From positions 1-64,000 of IMG/VR virus record IMGVR_UViG_3300017960_000018: 64,000 nucleotides of DNA; one strand, written 5' to 3'. A program made the position numbers and the translations under genes. The DNA comes from a virus. The notes under the pieces are model-generated. The model was given only the letters and a program-made list of their open reading frames with translations. It did not search any database and was not told where the DNA came from. Of this stretch, positions 7,511 through 14,241 are shown one piece after another. Numbering within the stretch: the stretch's first letter is position 1; each line of letters begins with the position of its first letter.

Positions 7511-7838
7511 GAGAAGGAAGATCTGGGTCGTGGAGAGCTGCTGTCACGACGAGGACCAGAAGTTCGCGGATGTCATCGCGGCCGGCTCCAGCGAGGAGGC
7601 GGTGCGCGAGGCGAAGCTGTTGCGCGAGCGTTATGCGGAGGGCTTCGAGGCCTGCACGCTGGCCGAGCACATCAAGTGGCTGAAGCGCGGCCTGAAGGTC
7701 TACGAGAAATACGTCGGCAAGCCGGAGAAGGCGCAGAAGGAGTGGGACGAGTTCCTGAAGCAGGAGGACCCCGAGCTGGTCCGCGACGAGAACGGACGCC
7801 TGACACACAAGGAAGACCTGGAGGACGAGGACGAGTGA
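7503..7838 (+). CDS. Hypothetical charged helical protein
   Basis: A 111-residue highly charged protein, predicted mostly helical by eye (SSEEAVREAKLLRERYAEG, then KPEKAQKEWDEFLKQEDPE), ending in an acidic EDLEDEDE tail. No family recognised. Overlaps of 8 bases upstream and 4 downstream. Confidence 0.62.
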   Translation: MAKRRKIWVVESCCHDEDQKFADVIAAGSSEEAVREAKLLRERYAEGFEACTLAEHIKWLKRGLKVYEKYVGKPEKAQKEWDEFLKQEDPELVRDENGRLTHKEDLEDEDE

Positions 7839-8173
7839 CGTACCTCTACCACTTGACCTGGGACATCCGCGTGCCGTCGATCTTGAAGAAGGGACTTATC
7901 CCCAACTACCGCCCCAACAAATGGTCGATGCCAAGGGCGCTCAAGCGTAGCAAGGGGCGGACGTTCCTATGTAAGCACAGTCGCAGGGGGTACTGGTCGT
8001 CGGTGTTCGGGGGCGGCTGGGCGGGGCGTGTCAAGAACGCCACGCTGGTCTGGTTGAAGGTTAACGTCAAGGGCCTGAGGTTAAGGAAGGACAAGGGGAC
8101 CCTGGAAGGCGATTTCTCGATTACAAAGGTGATTCCACCAGAGAGGATCAAACTGGATGCGAGGAGGTCCTAA
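7835..8173 (+). CDS. ADP-ribosyltransferase-fold-like protein
   Basis: A 112-residue protein starting at GTG 7835 (GTGA overlap). The N-terminus TYLYHLTWDIRVPSILKKGL resembles the YH.T.......IL..GL opening of PARP/Tpt1-like ADP-ribosyltransferase-fold proteins. The end FSITKVIPPERIKL resembles their closing beta-strand and IPPE.I motif. Proteins of this fold bind NAD and modify proteins or nucleic acids, and phages use them in host takeover and anti-defence. The assignment rests on these two short motifs. A catalytic Glu is not certain. Confidence 0.45.
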   Translation: MTYLYHLTWDIRVPSILKKGLIPNYRPNKWSMPRALKRSKGRTFLCKHSRRGYWSSVFGGGWAGRVKNATLVWLKVNVKGLRLRKDKGTLEGDFSITKVIPPERIKLDARRS

Positions 8174-9407
8174 ACCACACTGGCTGTCGTTCATACAGGA
8201 CGCGCTGCCACTGCTGAAGAAGATGACGTCCCTGGACTGGCCCCAGACCTACTGGGAGTCGCTGGAGCACTACGAGGAGCTGGATTACTACTACTTCCAG
8301 CGCCTGCCGTTCGTGGGAGGCATGGACATGCTCAAGGCCCGGCTGGCCACGCTGGGCATGGCCGAGCGGGACATCGCCGCGCAGGTCCACGTGCTGCAGG
8401 AGGAGGCCTACGGGGTCATGTCCTTCCACAAGCATGAGTGCCGGGTGATCAGGCCCACCGCCGACGCGGTGAGCGCGCTGTGCCGGACCGAGGTGAACGT
8501 GCCGCTGGTGGACATCGTGGCGCCGTACCCGCACGTGTACATCGCCCTGCCCAAGGAGCAGAAGTTGAAGGTCAGGCACTTCCGCGACCCGGACAAGATG
8601 GTTGACCTGCAGGGCATGTACGTCACCTGGGCCCCCACGGGTCAGGCGACGAAGGACGCGCTCGCCGCCAGCGACGAGGTCGTCTTCAAGCGAAACAAGT
8701 GGGGCCTGATCGTGCCGGAGCACCAGGCCGCCGCCGATGATGAAGTCGTGAAGCCTTCCCCGGAGATGTTCGGGGACTGGGCGTGCCGCGTGCAGGCGGT
8801 GGCCTGGGCCGGCCCGGACCAGAAGCACAACTACACGACCACCTTCTTCAACATGCGGTGGCTGGAAGACACCAAGGAGGAAGCGGAGGGCGCCTACAAG
8901 CGCTTCACCGAGCACTGGATGCCGTCCTACGAGAAGTGTCCGGGCGGGCAGCTGGGCAGCTTCGAGCTCAACGAGCAGCTCTTCCACCTGGTCGCGAACC
9001 TGTACCTCTACATGTCGCAGAAGGGCGACGACGAGGACGTGGTCTGGATGCCGGACGAGGACCGGGAGCGGTACCGCCAGCGCAAGCAGCGCCGCATGGG
9101 GTCCAAGCAGCGCCGCAAGCTCAAGCAGCGCCTGCTCGAGGAGATGCCCACGGATGAGTGGATCGTGGGCCAGAAGTTGAAAGTTGACAAAAGTATCGAA
9201 GAGTCCGATACTGGCGAACAACTTGGGACAGGCAAGAAACACGCGTCTCCGAAGACGCACTGGCGGCGGGCGCACTGGCACGGGTACTGGACCGGACCGA
9301 GGCAGGGGCCCCGCAAGAAGGTGTACAGGCGGGTCGAGCGCGTCCTGATCGTGGGGCGCGGCAAGAAGCCCGACTACACCTTGATCTCGGTGGAGAAGAA
9401 GAAATGA
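8157..9407 (+). CDS. AcrVA2-like protein (candidate anti-CRISPR / host-control)
   Basis: A 416-residue protein. Near the C-terminus, THWRRAHWHGYWTGPRQG followed by RRVERVLIV closely resembles the end of the type V-A anti-CRISPR AcrVA2 from Moraxella and the wider plasmid and phage family sharing an RR.HWH.YW.G signature. A central VPYPHVYIALP-like segment (around residue 125) also recalls AcrVA2. AcrVA2 is known to lower Cas12a production by targeting its mRNA. Only relatives, not this protein, have been shown to do so. The lysine- and arginine-rich stretch before the motif could bind nucleic acid. It is next to an ADP-ribosyltransferase-like gene. Confidence 0.6.
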   Translation: MRGGPKPHWLSFIQDALPLLKKMTSLDWPQTYWESLEHYEELDYYYFQRLPFVGGMDMLKARLATLGMAERDIAAQVHVLQEEAYGVMSFHKHECRVIRPTADAVSALCRTEVNVPLVDIVAPYPHVYIALPKEQKLKVRHFRDPDKMVDLQGMYVTWAPTGQATKDALAASDEVVFKRNKWGLIVPEHQAAADDEVVKPSPEMFGDWACRVQAVAWAGPDQKHNYTTTFFNMRWLEDTKEEAEGAYKRFTEHWMPSYEKCPGGQLGSFELNEQLFHLVANLYLYMSQKGDDEDVVWMPDEDRERYRQRKQRRMGSKQRRKLKQRLLEEMPTDEWIVGQKLKVDKSIEESDTGEQLGTGKKHASPKTHWRRAHWHGYWTGPRQGPRKKVYRRVERVLIVGRGKKPDYTLISVEKKK

Positions 9408-9715
9408 AAATCTGTGAATTCGTCGCAGAGCTGATGAGTAACAAGGACGTCCTGCTGAACGGCCACAACGTGCTGGACGAGTCGGTTACCCATACGTGCA
9501 ACCTGGACGAGAAGGTGTTTGCCAAGCTCCACCCGGATCAGCAGTGGATGCTGCTCTGCGAGCTTCGGAAGCTCCTGTCCAAGTGCGACCATGCCTACGA
9601 CGCGGGCCGCGTGGCGCGGGGCGAGTTGACGGAAGGCGATGTCAACCGCCTCCGCAGCGGCATGGGCGGCGTTGAGGGGAGCGACTTGAGGACGCTTAGG
9701 GGACTCGGCGGATGA
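9404..9715 (+). CDS. Hypothetical protein
   Basis: A 103-residue, mostly helical protein (EKVFAKLHPDQQWMLLCELR, KLLSKCDHAYDAGRVARG). The C-terminus is Gly-rich. ATGA overlap with the AcrVA2-like gene and TGATG-type overlap with the following glycosyltransferase. No family recognised. Confidence 0.6.
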   Translation: MKICEFVAELMSNKDVLLNGHNVLDESVTHTCNLDEKVFAKLHPDQQWMLLCELRKLLSKCDHAYDAGRVARGELTEGDVNRLRSGMGGVEGSDLRTLRGLGG

Positions 9716-10458
9716 AATCCGAAGAAATCAGGATCTACGCGTTGCTGTACGGTCCCCACGAGGACCTGCACCGGCGCTTGCTGGACAGCATCGCCAGGAA
9801 TGTCCCTGAGGACGTGGGGCTCGACCTGTGGCTGAACGTCGTGGGCGACGCCACCAAGTACATGGTCAGCGAGTTGGGCGGCGGCCCGCGCAGCGTGCAC
9901 GTCAACACGAGCGATACAAACGTGCCGAAGTACGAGGCCATGCGCGAGATGTTCGGGCGGTTGAAGGCGGGCGCGCACCCGGAGGTCAAGTGGCTCGTCT
10001 GGTTCGACGACGACGCTCACATCGAGGGAGAGTACGGTCACTGGTGGATTCACACGACAGGGTGGATCAAGGAGCGCGAGCCCAAGAACGTCTGCTACAC
10101 GGGCCAGTGCTGGTTCATTGACTGGAAGGCGGGGCAGGAGCAGTTCATCCGGGAGGCACCCTGGTACAAGGGGCTGCCGGCCAAGATGGTGGGCAACAAG
10201 CGCAAGCGGCCGGGCATCGAGTTCGCGCAGGGGTCGTACTGGTGGCTGAGGCGCGACGTCATGCAGCAGTTGGATTGGCCGGACCCGCGGCTCAAGCACA
10301 ACGGCGGCGACACCATGCTCGGCGAAGCGGTTCGCCAACAGGGGTTGCCGTTCCACAAGCTGCCGTGGGACTGTTTCGGCGTGAAGACCAACGACGCACC
10401 CCGGCGCGGGCACCACGAGGCGCCGGCCGGGTGCATCGACAAGAATGCGAGGGCCTGA
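9712..10458 (+). CDS. GT-A-type (GT2-like) glycosyltransferase
   Basis: A 248-residue protein with the layout of a GT-A glycosyltransferase. The N-terminal strand-helix IYALLYGPHEDLHRRLLDSI is followed by WLVWFDDDAHIEG with the metal-binding DDD at residues 99-101. A late NGGDTMLGEAVRQQG segment fits the region that carries the catalytic base. Such enzymes transfer a sugar from a nucleotide sugar to glycan, protein or modified DNA. The acceptor cannot be inferred. Unlike many GT2 proteins there is no membrane segment. Confidence 0.72.
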   Translation: MKSEEIRIYALLYGPHEDLHRRLLDSIARNVPEDVGLDLWLNVVGDATKYMVSELGGGPRSVHVNTSDTNVPKYEAMREMFGRLKAGAHPEVKWLVWFDDDAHIEGEYGHWWIHTTGWIKEREPKNVCYTGQCWFIDWKAGQEQFIREAPWYKGLPAKMVGNKRKRPGIEFAQGSYWWLRRDVMQQLDWPDPRLKHNGGDTMLGEAVRQQGLPFHKLPWDCFGVKTNDAPRRGHHEAPAGCIDKNARA

Positions 10459-10844
10459 TGTTAGTGGAGATGAGACTGACGGTCGAAGTGGAAAGTGCCG
10501 GTAAGAAGAAGGGCGACACGGAGGATTACATACAGCTGCACAGGCAGCTGGAGATGGAGGTCATACCTTCAAGAGGTGACATCCTTTATTCGGAGCATGA
10601 TTTGGTACTCCGGGTCAAGGAGGTGCGCCACTACATAGACAGATCTCCCCCCTTGATTGAGTTGGATCTGGAGGAGGACGAAGCGCCTGTTCAACCAGAT
10701 CGTCTTGATTTGGAGGCACTTCGGCAAGGGTGGATGTCTTTCATGTGGAAGCACGGGTGGGTGGTGGACCTGGACGACTCGCTTTTACCTAGAAGAGGCG
10801 ACATGTGGTTACTGCTAGAGCCCTTTAAGAGAAAAGAGAGATAA
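10458..10844 (+). CDS. Hypothetical protein
   Basis: A 128-residue acidic, beta-rich protein beginning MLVEMRLTVEVESAGKKKG at an ATG overlapping the stop of the glycosyltransferase (TGATG). It has a RPRRGDMWLLLEPF-like ending. Its TAA lies 4 bases before the tmRNA, so the RNA may be made from the same transcript. Function unknown. Confidence 0.6.
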   Translation: MLVEMRLTVEVESAGKKKGDTEDYIQLHRQLEMEVIPSRGDILYSEHDLVLRVKEVRHYIDRSPPLIELDLEEDEAPVQPDRLDLEALRQGWMSFMWKHGWVVDLDDSLLPRRGDMWLLLEPFKRKER

Positions 10845-10848
10845 CGCT

Positions 10849-11213
10849 GGGCCCGATTTAGATTCGACGGCGGGTACGGAGGATGTGGCAGCACGCCGCG
10901 GTTGATCGGTTGGCCGCGTTATCAAGCCGATCACACAATCAAATGCCAAGACGAAAGTCGTGGCCGGCGACTTCGGCGCAAGCCGGGTCGCCCTCGCTGC
11001 TTAACCGACAGCGGGTGAAGGTGCCCGTACTCCTGGTCCCCAGGTAAGAACGGGAAGGTCCAAAGGGGGATGGCAGCGGGGAAGACTGCTGACGGCAACC
11101 AAAGGCTGCTGACGGGGCCGCCGGGTCCTGGGAAAGACCGAACCCGGATAAGCGTGTAGAGACCCCTTCCGAAGTTCCGGCGGACTTGGGTGCAAATCCC
11201 AACGGGTCCACCA
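10849..11213 (+). ncRNA. ssrA: tmRNA (transfer-messenger RNA)
   Basis: A complete tmRNA gene. The 5' GGGCCCGATTTAGATTCGAC has the conserved start of tmRNAs. It pairs over 7 bp (one G-U) with the 3' CGGGTCC, and ACCA with an encoded CCA follows at 11210-11213. A T-arm is visible (TTGGG, loop TGCAAAT, CCCAA). The internal tag frame ends at TAA 11002-11004. Read from GCC at 10945 it gives 19 residues, AKTKVVAGDFGASRVALAA, with the usual ALAA end seen by ClpXP/ClpAP. Tags are commonly near 10-15 residues, so this one is long. tmRNA rescues stalled ribosomes. Some large phages, including cluster C mycobacteriophages, carry one. Confidence 0.93.
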
Positions 11214-11232
11214 TTTATAGGAGTGGATTTTA

Positions 11233-11685
11233 ATGCATGCAGGTGAAGCGTTGTGGACGCTGTACGCTGCGCTGGCGGCCGTTGGCCAGCGCACCCTGAA
11301 GGACCCCGGGGCGAACGCCCTGTTGACGAAGGCGGAGGAGTGCTGCGCCGTACTCGGGCAGCACATCAAGGTCGAGCCGCCCCCGATCGACCAGAAGATG
11401 CTCAGGGCGGCGGACCTGGTTGAGCGGCTGGTGCAGGCGGACGAGGCCGAAAGTAAGGCCAGTACGATTACGGATGGCGCGGCCCGCGAGGCCTTCGACC
11501 TGGCGGTCGGCATCCTGGAGGACCTGGACGAGCTGCCCGACCGGGCGGAGGAGTTCACGGAGTCCGTGCGGGAGAAGGTTACCAGCATGCGCGACAGCAT
11601 TGAGAAGTACGACAACGTGACGGCGCCGATGATGAAGGCGCTGCAGAACATGCGTGGGGGCGTCGACAGGTGGCTGAAGCGATAG
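11233..11685 (+). CDS. Hypothetical helical protein
   Basis: A 150-residue, almost entirely helical protein (GEALWTLYAALAAVGQRTL, then EAFDLAVGILEDLDELPDR). It starts 20 bases after the tmRNA end, with AGGAG upstream. No signal peptide or enzymatic motif. It shares the operon with the membrane protein that follows. Confidence 0.62.
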   Translation: MHAGEALWTLYAALAAVGQRTLKDPGANALLTKAEECCAVLGQHIKVEPPPIDQKMLRAADLVERLVQADEAESKASTITDGAAREAFDLAVGILEDLDELPDRAEEFTESVREKVTSMRDSIEKYDNVTAPMMKALQNMRGGVDRWLKR

Positions 11686-11693
11686 GAGAGAAC

Positions 11694-12380
11694 ATGTCGG
11701 GTGAAGACAAGGTCCCTTCGGTCAAGGAACGCATACAGCAGAAGGCTTCGGGCGCGCACAAGACGCCCGAGGAGTTGAAGGCGGAGACGACGCAACGCAT
11801 CGCCAAGGAGGTGTTCAACGTCGAATCGCCGATTACGGAGGAACGGCGGATCGCGGCGAACCTGGAACGCGACAAGCTCAAGGCCAAGCAGGCCGGCAAG
11901 CTGCAGCTGCTCAACATGAGCGGCGGCCACCTGGCCAACCTGATCGTCGGGATCTGGACGTTGATGTCGGTCACGGCGGCGGTGGTGGCCATGGTGACGT
12001 ACTACTTCCTGTTGATTCACATCGAGGAGGCGCGCAAGGCTGCGCCTGTGCCGGCGAAGCAGGAGCCGGTCGTGGTCAATGTGCCTCCCATGCCGGAAAC
12101 CAAACCCCCACAACTGTTCGTCTTCCTGCCTGGTAAAGAGGGCACGAAGACCATCAGGGTGGAGGGCATCAACCCGGCCACCTGGCCGGACGAGGTGCGC
12201 ATCCGGCTTTCCGACATGGAGGCGCTGAAGTCGATTTTGAAGGAGCTGAAGCCCCCGGACCCTCCAAAGGCCGCCCCGCCAAAGAAGAAGGCGCGGGCGG
12301 CAAAAAGCACACAAGTCCAGAAGGGTAAGGACGGTAGCGAGTGGCTACCGCCTCCGAGGGACGTGGTTCCGCGGCAGTAG
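11694..12380 (+). CDS. Single-span membrane protein with Pro/Lys-rich C-terminus
   Basis: 228 residues from ATG 11694, chosen because AGGAGA sits directly upstream. The order is a charged helical N-terminus (to about residue 70), one strong transmembrane segment (about 78-103, LIVGIWTLMSVTAAVVAMV), then an extended Pro-rich region, a small folded-looking part (LFVFLPGKEGTKTIRVEGI) and a basic PPKKKARAAK tail. A role in lysis or membrane association is possible, but no holin or spanin family is recognised. Confidence 0.65.
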   Translation: MSGEDKVPSVKERIQQKASGAHKTPEELKAETTQRIAKEVFNVESPITEERRIAANLERDKLKAKQAGKLQLLNMSGGHLANLIVGIWTLMSVTAAVVAMVTYYFLLIHIEEARKAAPVPAKQEPVVVNVPPMPETKPPQLFVFLPGKEGTKTIRVEGINPATWPDEVRIRLSDMEALKSILKELKPPDPPKAAPPKKKARAAKSTQVQKGKDGSEWLPPPRDVVPRQ

Positions 12381-12382
12381 GC

Positions 12383-12411
12383 TTCACATAACCCACAACA
12401 TGCAGTACACT
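12383..12411 (+). promoter_or_regulatory. Candidate sigma70-type promoter for the selenoprotein gene
   Basis: TTCACA (12383-12388), 17-base spacer, TACACT (12406-12411), in one of the few gaps between genes. The expected transcription start (about 12418) falls at the ATG at 12419, so the message would be nearly leaderless. This matches the lack of a clear ribosome site there. Confidence 0.4.
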
Positions 12412-12418
12412 TCGGGAC

Positions 12419-12667
12419 ATGGACATCGAGATACAGTACTGCGAGTTGTGAGGGGGTCGAGAACACGCCGACCGTGTTGTCGGTGAGATCCGCCGGTACC
12501 TGTCGCTGCCCACGAGCATCCTTGACGTGGGCAAGGGCAAGTTCGAGGTGCTGGTCAATGGCAAGACCATCTTTTCAAAGCAGAAGGCAGGACGGTTTCC
12601 GCGTCCCGGCGAGATCGCCAAGATCTGTCGGGACACGTTCCGAAATCCGATGCAGGCATCGAAATGA
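12419..12667 (+). CDS. SelW/Rdx-family selenoprotein (in-frame TGA = Sec)
   Basis: The frame runs from ATG 12419 to TGA 12665-12667, with one internal TGA at 12449-12451. Read through, it gives 82 residues of Rdx/SelW/SelT-type thioredoxin-like fold. MDIEIQYC-E-L-U places the TGA exactly at the second position of the CxxU/CxxC redox motif, and GKFEVLVNGKTIFSK then GRFPRPGEI match the conserved C-terminal half of the family. A stem-loop starts 10 bases after the TGA. The final TGA overlaps the next ATG (ATGA), so the downstream frame is under selection. Many neighbouring genes end in TGA, so TGA is not globally reassigned. The alternative is a nonsense-mutated pseudogene. The likely role is thiol redox. 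Confidence 0.78.
12457..12483 (+). promoter_or_regulatory. Candidate bacterial-type SECIS hairpin
   Basis: Upper stem AACACG/CGTGTT (12462-12467 with 12473-12478) and loop CCGAC, extended by CGA/TCG and a T-G pair across a G-G mismatch. The upper stem begins 10 bases after the TGA, close to the 11-base spacing of E. coli fdhF. The loop differs from the E. coli GGUCU loop, so SelB recognition is unproven. Confidence 0.5.
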
Positions 12668-13005
12668 GCATGTCGAAGCCCAACTGGAGCGACCTGAAGC
12701 GCCGCCGGCGCATGGGTCGCGCGCAGCGCTGGAAGTCCGCCGTGAAGCACGTACCGCGGCTGACCGCCTTCTGCGCCGAGCACGGCGTGGAAATGAGATC
12801 CGTGGATGGGGGGTATCAGTTCCGGTTCATGGAGTACGTGATCATCTGGTTCCCGGCGACCAACAAGGTGCTGGTCCAATACCAGTTGCCGGGGCATGAG
12901 ACCGTTCGATTTGAAGAGAACGGACAACACAACAAGCCACGTGTACTAGTGGCACTGGAGGAGATGGTTGACCTCACGAGGCCTAAATGCGTATCGCACG
13001 GTTAG
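12664..13005 (+). CDS. Small basic hypothetical protein
   Basis: A 113-residue protein with a strongly basic N-terminus (DLKRRRRMGRAQRWKSAVKH) and a beta-rich middle (YQFRFMEYVIIWFPATNKV). The ATG overlaps the selenoprotein stop. It may bind nucleic acid, judged only from charge. Function unknown. Confidence 0.62.
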   Translation: MSMSKPNWSDLKRRRRMGRAQRWKSAVKHVPRLTAFCAEHGVEMRSVDGGYQFRFMEYVIIWFPATNKVLVQYQLPGHETVRFEENGQHNKPRVLVALEEMVDLTRPKCVSHG

Positions 13006-13351
13006 TCTGTGCGTGACCGACAGCGTCTCGTCAGAGTGTCGGTTGTGCCAGTGCCGATCCCGACGAGACGAGCAGCTTGTGGCCCTGGAGCTGTACCCCG
13101 GGCCGAGGCTTGAGATCTACTGCTGTGAGTGTTACGAACACCTCTGGGTGGAAGCGTCTCCACACATGCCGGAGCTGCCTCCGCTGATTCAGTTGGAGAC
13201 GGAAACTTCGCAGCTACAGGTACCGGAGTACCTGGTCAAGGACAACAGCCTGTTCCAGTTGTTCTTTCCGAGCGACCCCATCAACCTGGGCGTCCTCAGG
13301 CAGCAGCGCCGCCGCGAACGCGGCCAGCTCGAAAAGGAGGGTAAGAGGTGA
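12968..13351 (+). CDS. Hypothetical protein with Cys-pair (zinc-binding-like) N-terminus
   Basis: 127 residues from TTG 12968, which has GGAGGA 5 bases upstream. A GTG at 13013, just after the previous stop, is an alternative start. Cysteines in CRLCQC and YCCECYEHLW form a likely zinc site. The C-terminal third is charged (RQQRRRERGQLEKEGKR). No family recognised. Confidence 0.6.
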   Translation: MTSRGLNAYRTVSLCVTDSVSSECRLCQCRSRRDEQLVALELYPGPRLEIYCCECYEHLWVEASPHMPELPPLIQLETETSQLQVPEYLVKDNSLFQLFFPSDPINLGVLRQQRRRERGQLEKEGKR

Positions 13352-13839
13352 TAAGGAACCCGCAGTTTCATCTCGGGGCGTTGTTCATGGTTTTGCTGAT
13401 GGCCCCGCCCGTACTGACAGGGTGTTGGGGCAACGGCACCCCGGTCGACACGCCCCAGAAGAGGGCGGAGTTGGCGAAGGACGCCGGAGAGCTGGCGGCG
13501 CTGGGCTACCTGGCGATCGACAAGCCCTCCAACGAGGACGCCGCGAAGATCAAGGAGATCATCGACAAGGTCCGCGGCAGCCTTACGGAGTGGAAGGAGG
13601 GCGGCTTCATCACGGCGCTGCCCGAGCTGGAGGAACTGGCCGACAAGCTCTTCGAGGGGGAGGACAAGAAGGCTCTTCGCATCGGCGCCAAAAAGCTGAC
13701 GAAGATGCTGCTCGAGGAGCTGGACAACCTCTTTGAAAAGAACCCTTCGTGGAAGGACAAGGGCGACGAGGTGGCCACGCTGATCGGGAAGTTTATGGAT
13801 GGGGCCTCGGACTCGTTCAAGACGTACATTGAGTCCTAG
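13348..13839 (+). CDS. Predicted lipoprotein
   Basis: 163 residues from GTG 13348, with AAGGAGG 8 bases upstream. A hydrophobic signal segment (LGALFMVLLMAPPVLTG) ends in the lipobox LTGC at about residues 23-26, so the mature protein would be lipid-anchored at Cys26. The rest is helical and charged. Phage lipoproteins include outer spanins and superinfection-exclusion proteins, but no family signature is present. Confidence 0.72.
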   Translation: MIRNPQFHLGALFMVLLMAPPVLTGCWGNGTPVDTPQKRAELAKDAGELAALGYLAIDKPSNEDAAKIKEIIDKVRGSLTEWKEGGFITALPELEELADKLFEGEDKKALRIGAKKLTKMLLEELDNLFEKNPSWKDKGDEVATLIGKFMDGASDSFKTYIES

Positions 13840-13853
13840 GTGCACCGCGTTAT

Positions 13854-13875
13854 CGTCATCGTGATCACGGCGACG
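13854..13875. promoter_or_regulatory. Inverted repeat, possible operator
   Basis: CGTC-AT-CGTGATCACG-GC-GACG: a 10-base perfect palindrome flanked by complementary CGTC/GACG arms. It lies in the gap after the lipoprotein gene, just before a terminator-like hairpin. It could be an operator or an RNA hairpin. Confidence 0.35.
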
Positions 13876-13905
13876 CCTGTTACTTTGGAAAACCTGAGAA
13901 TAGAT

Positions 13906-13937
13906 GAGAGGGTGGTCTGGTGACCACCCTCTCTTCG
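13906..13937 (+). terminator. Terminator-like perfect hairpin
   Basis: A 12-bp stem GAGAGGGTGGTC/GACCACCCTCTC with a 4-base loop, followed by TTCGTT. The T-run is weak but the stem is perfect and lies between genes. It marks the end of the early gene block. Confidence 0.6.
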
Positions 13938-13951
13938 TTGGAGGAGACATC

Positions 13952-14182
13952 ATGAACAAATTGCCGCGAGACCGGAACAGGCCTTCCCGCAACCGCACGA
14001 AGAGGGTTCACCTGCTTCATGAGGGGCGCGGGGCGTGCGGCCTCAAACTCAAGGGTCGCCGCAAGGCCATCGCGATCGTGGAAGCGGGCGACATCGAGAA
14101 GATCACCTGCCGGAAGTGCCTCGATGCCGAGGTGCCGCCCAAGGAGCTTGTGCCCGTCGCGGAGTCACAGCCGGGTCTCTGA
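13952..14182 (+). CDS. Small basic protein with CxxC
   Basis: 76 residues from ATG 13952, chosen for the GGAGGAGA site just upstream; an upstream frame-compatible start at 13904 falls in the terminator hairpin. It has a very basic N-terminus (RDRNRPSRNRTKRVHLLHEG), a single Cys (GACGLKL) and CRKC, as in small zinc-binding phage proteins of the VHLL...C...ITC..C type. Function unknown. Confidence 0.6.
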   Translation: MNKLPRDRNRPSRNRTKRVHLLHEGRGACGLKLKGRRKAIAIVEAGDIEKITCRKCLDAEVPPKELVPVAESQPGL

Positions 14183-14241
14183 TCTTTGGGCTTGTCAATC
14201 GAAGTTCTCGATATACACTTCGGGGAACTTCGGGGGATCTC

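Noticed and set aside
10920-11215. A tRNA gene at the 3' part of this region
   Set aside because: The T-arm and acceptor-CCA belong to the tmRNA, whose 5' half pairs with it. No separate anticodon arm is present, and I saw no other tRNA-like sequence in the window.
11001-12314. Long minus-strand open frame across the tmRNA and following genes
   Set aside because: It overlaps a clear tmRNA and two plus-strand genes with ribosome sites. High GC content opens such antisense frames throughout the window, and no minus-strand frame shows a recognisable domain.
12419-12451. Genome-wide TGA reassignment to Trp or another residue
   Set aside because: Many well-supported genes here end in TGA followed by overlapping starts, so TGA is a normal stop. 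Only this position, matching CxxU, calls for read-through.
12419-12667. Selenoprotein candidate as a simple pseudogene
   Set aside because: Not fully excluded, but the sole stop lies exactly at the Sec position, the rest of the fold is intact, the end is coupled to the next gene and a suitable hairpin follows.
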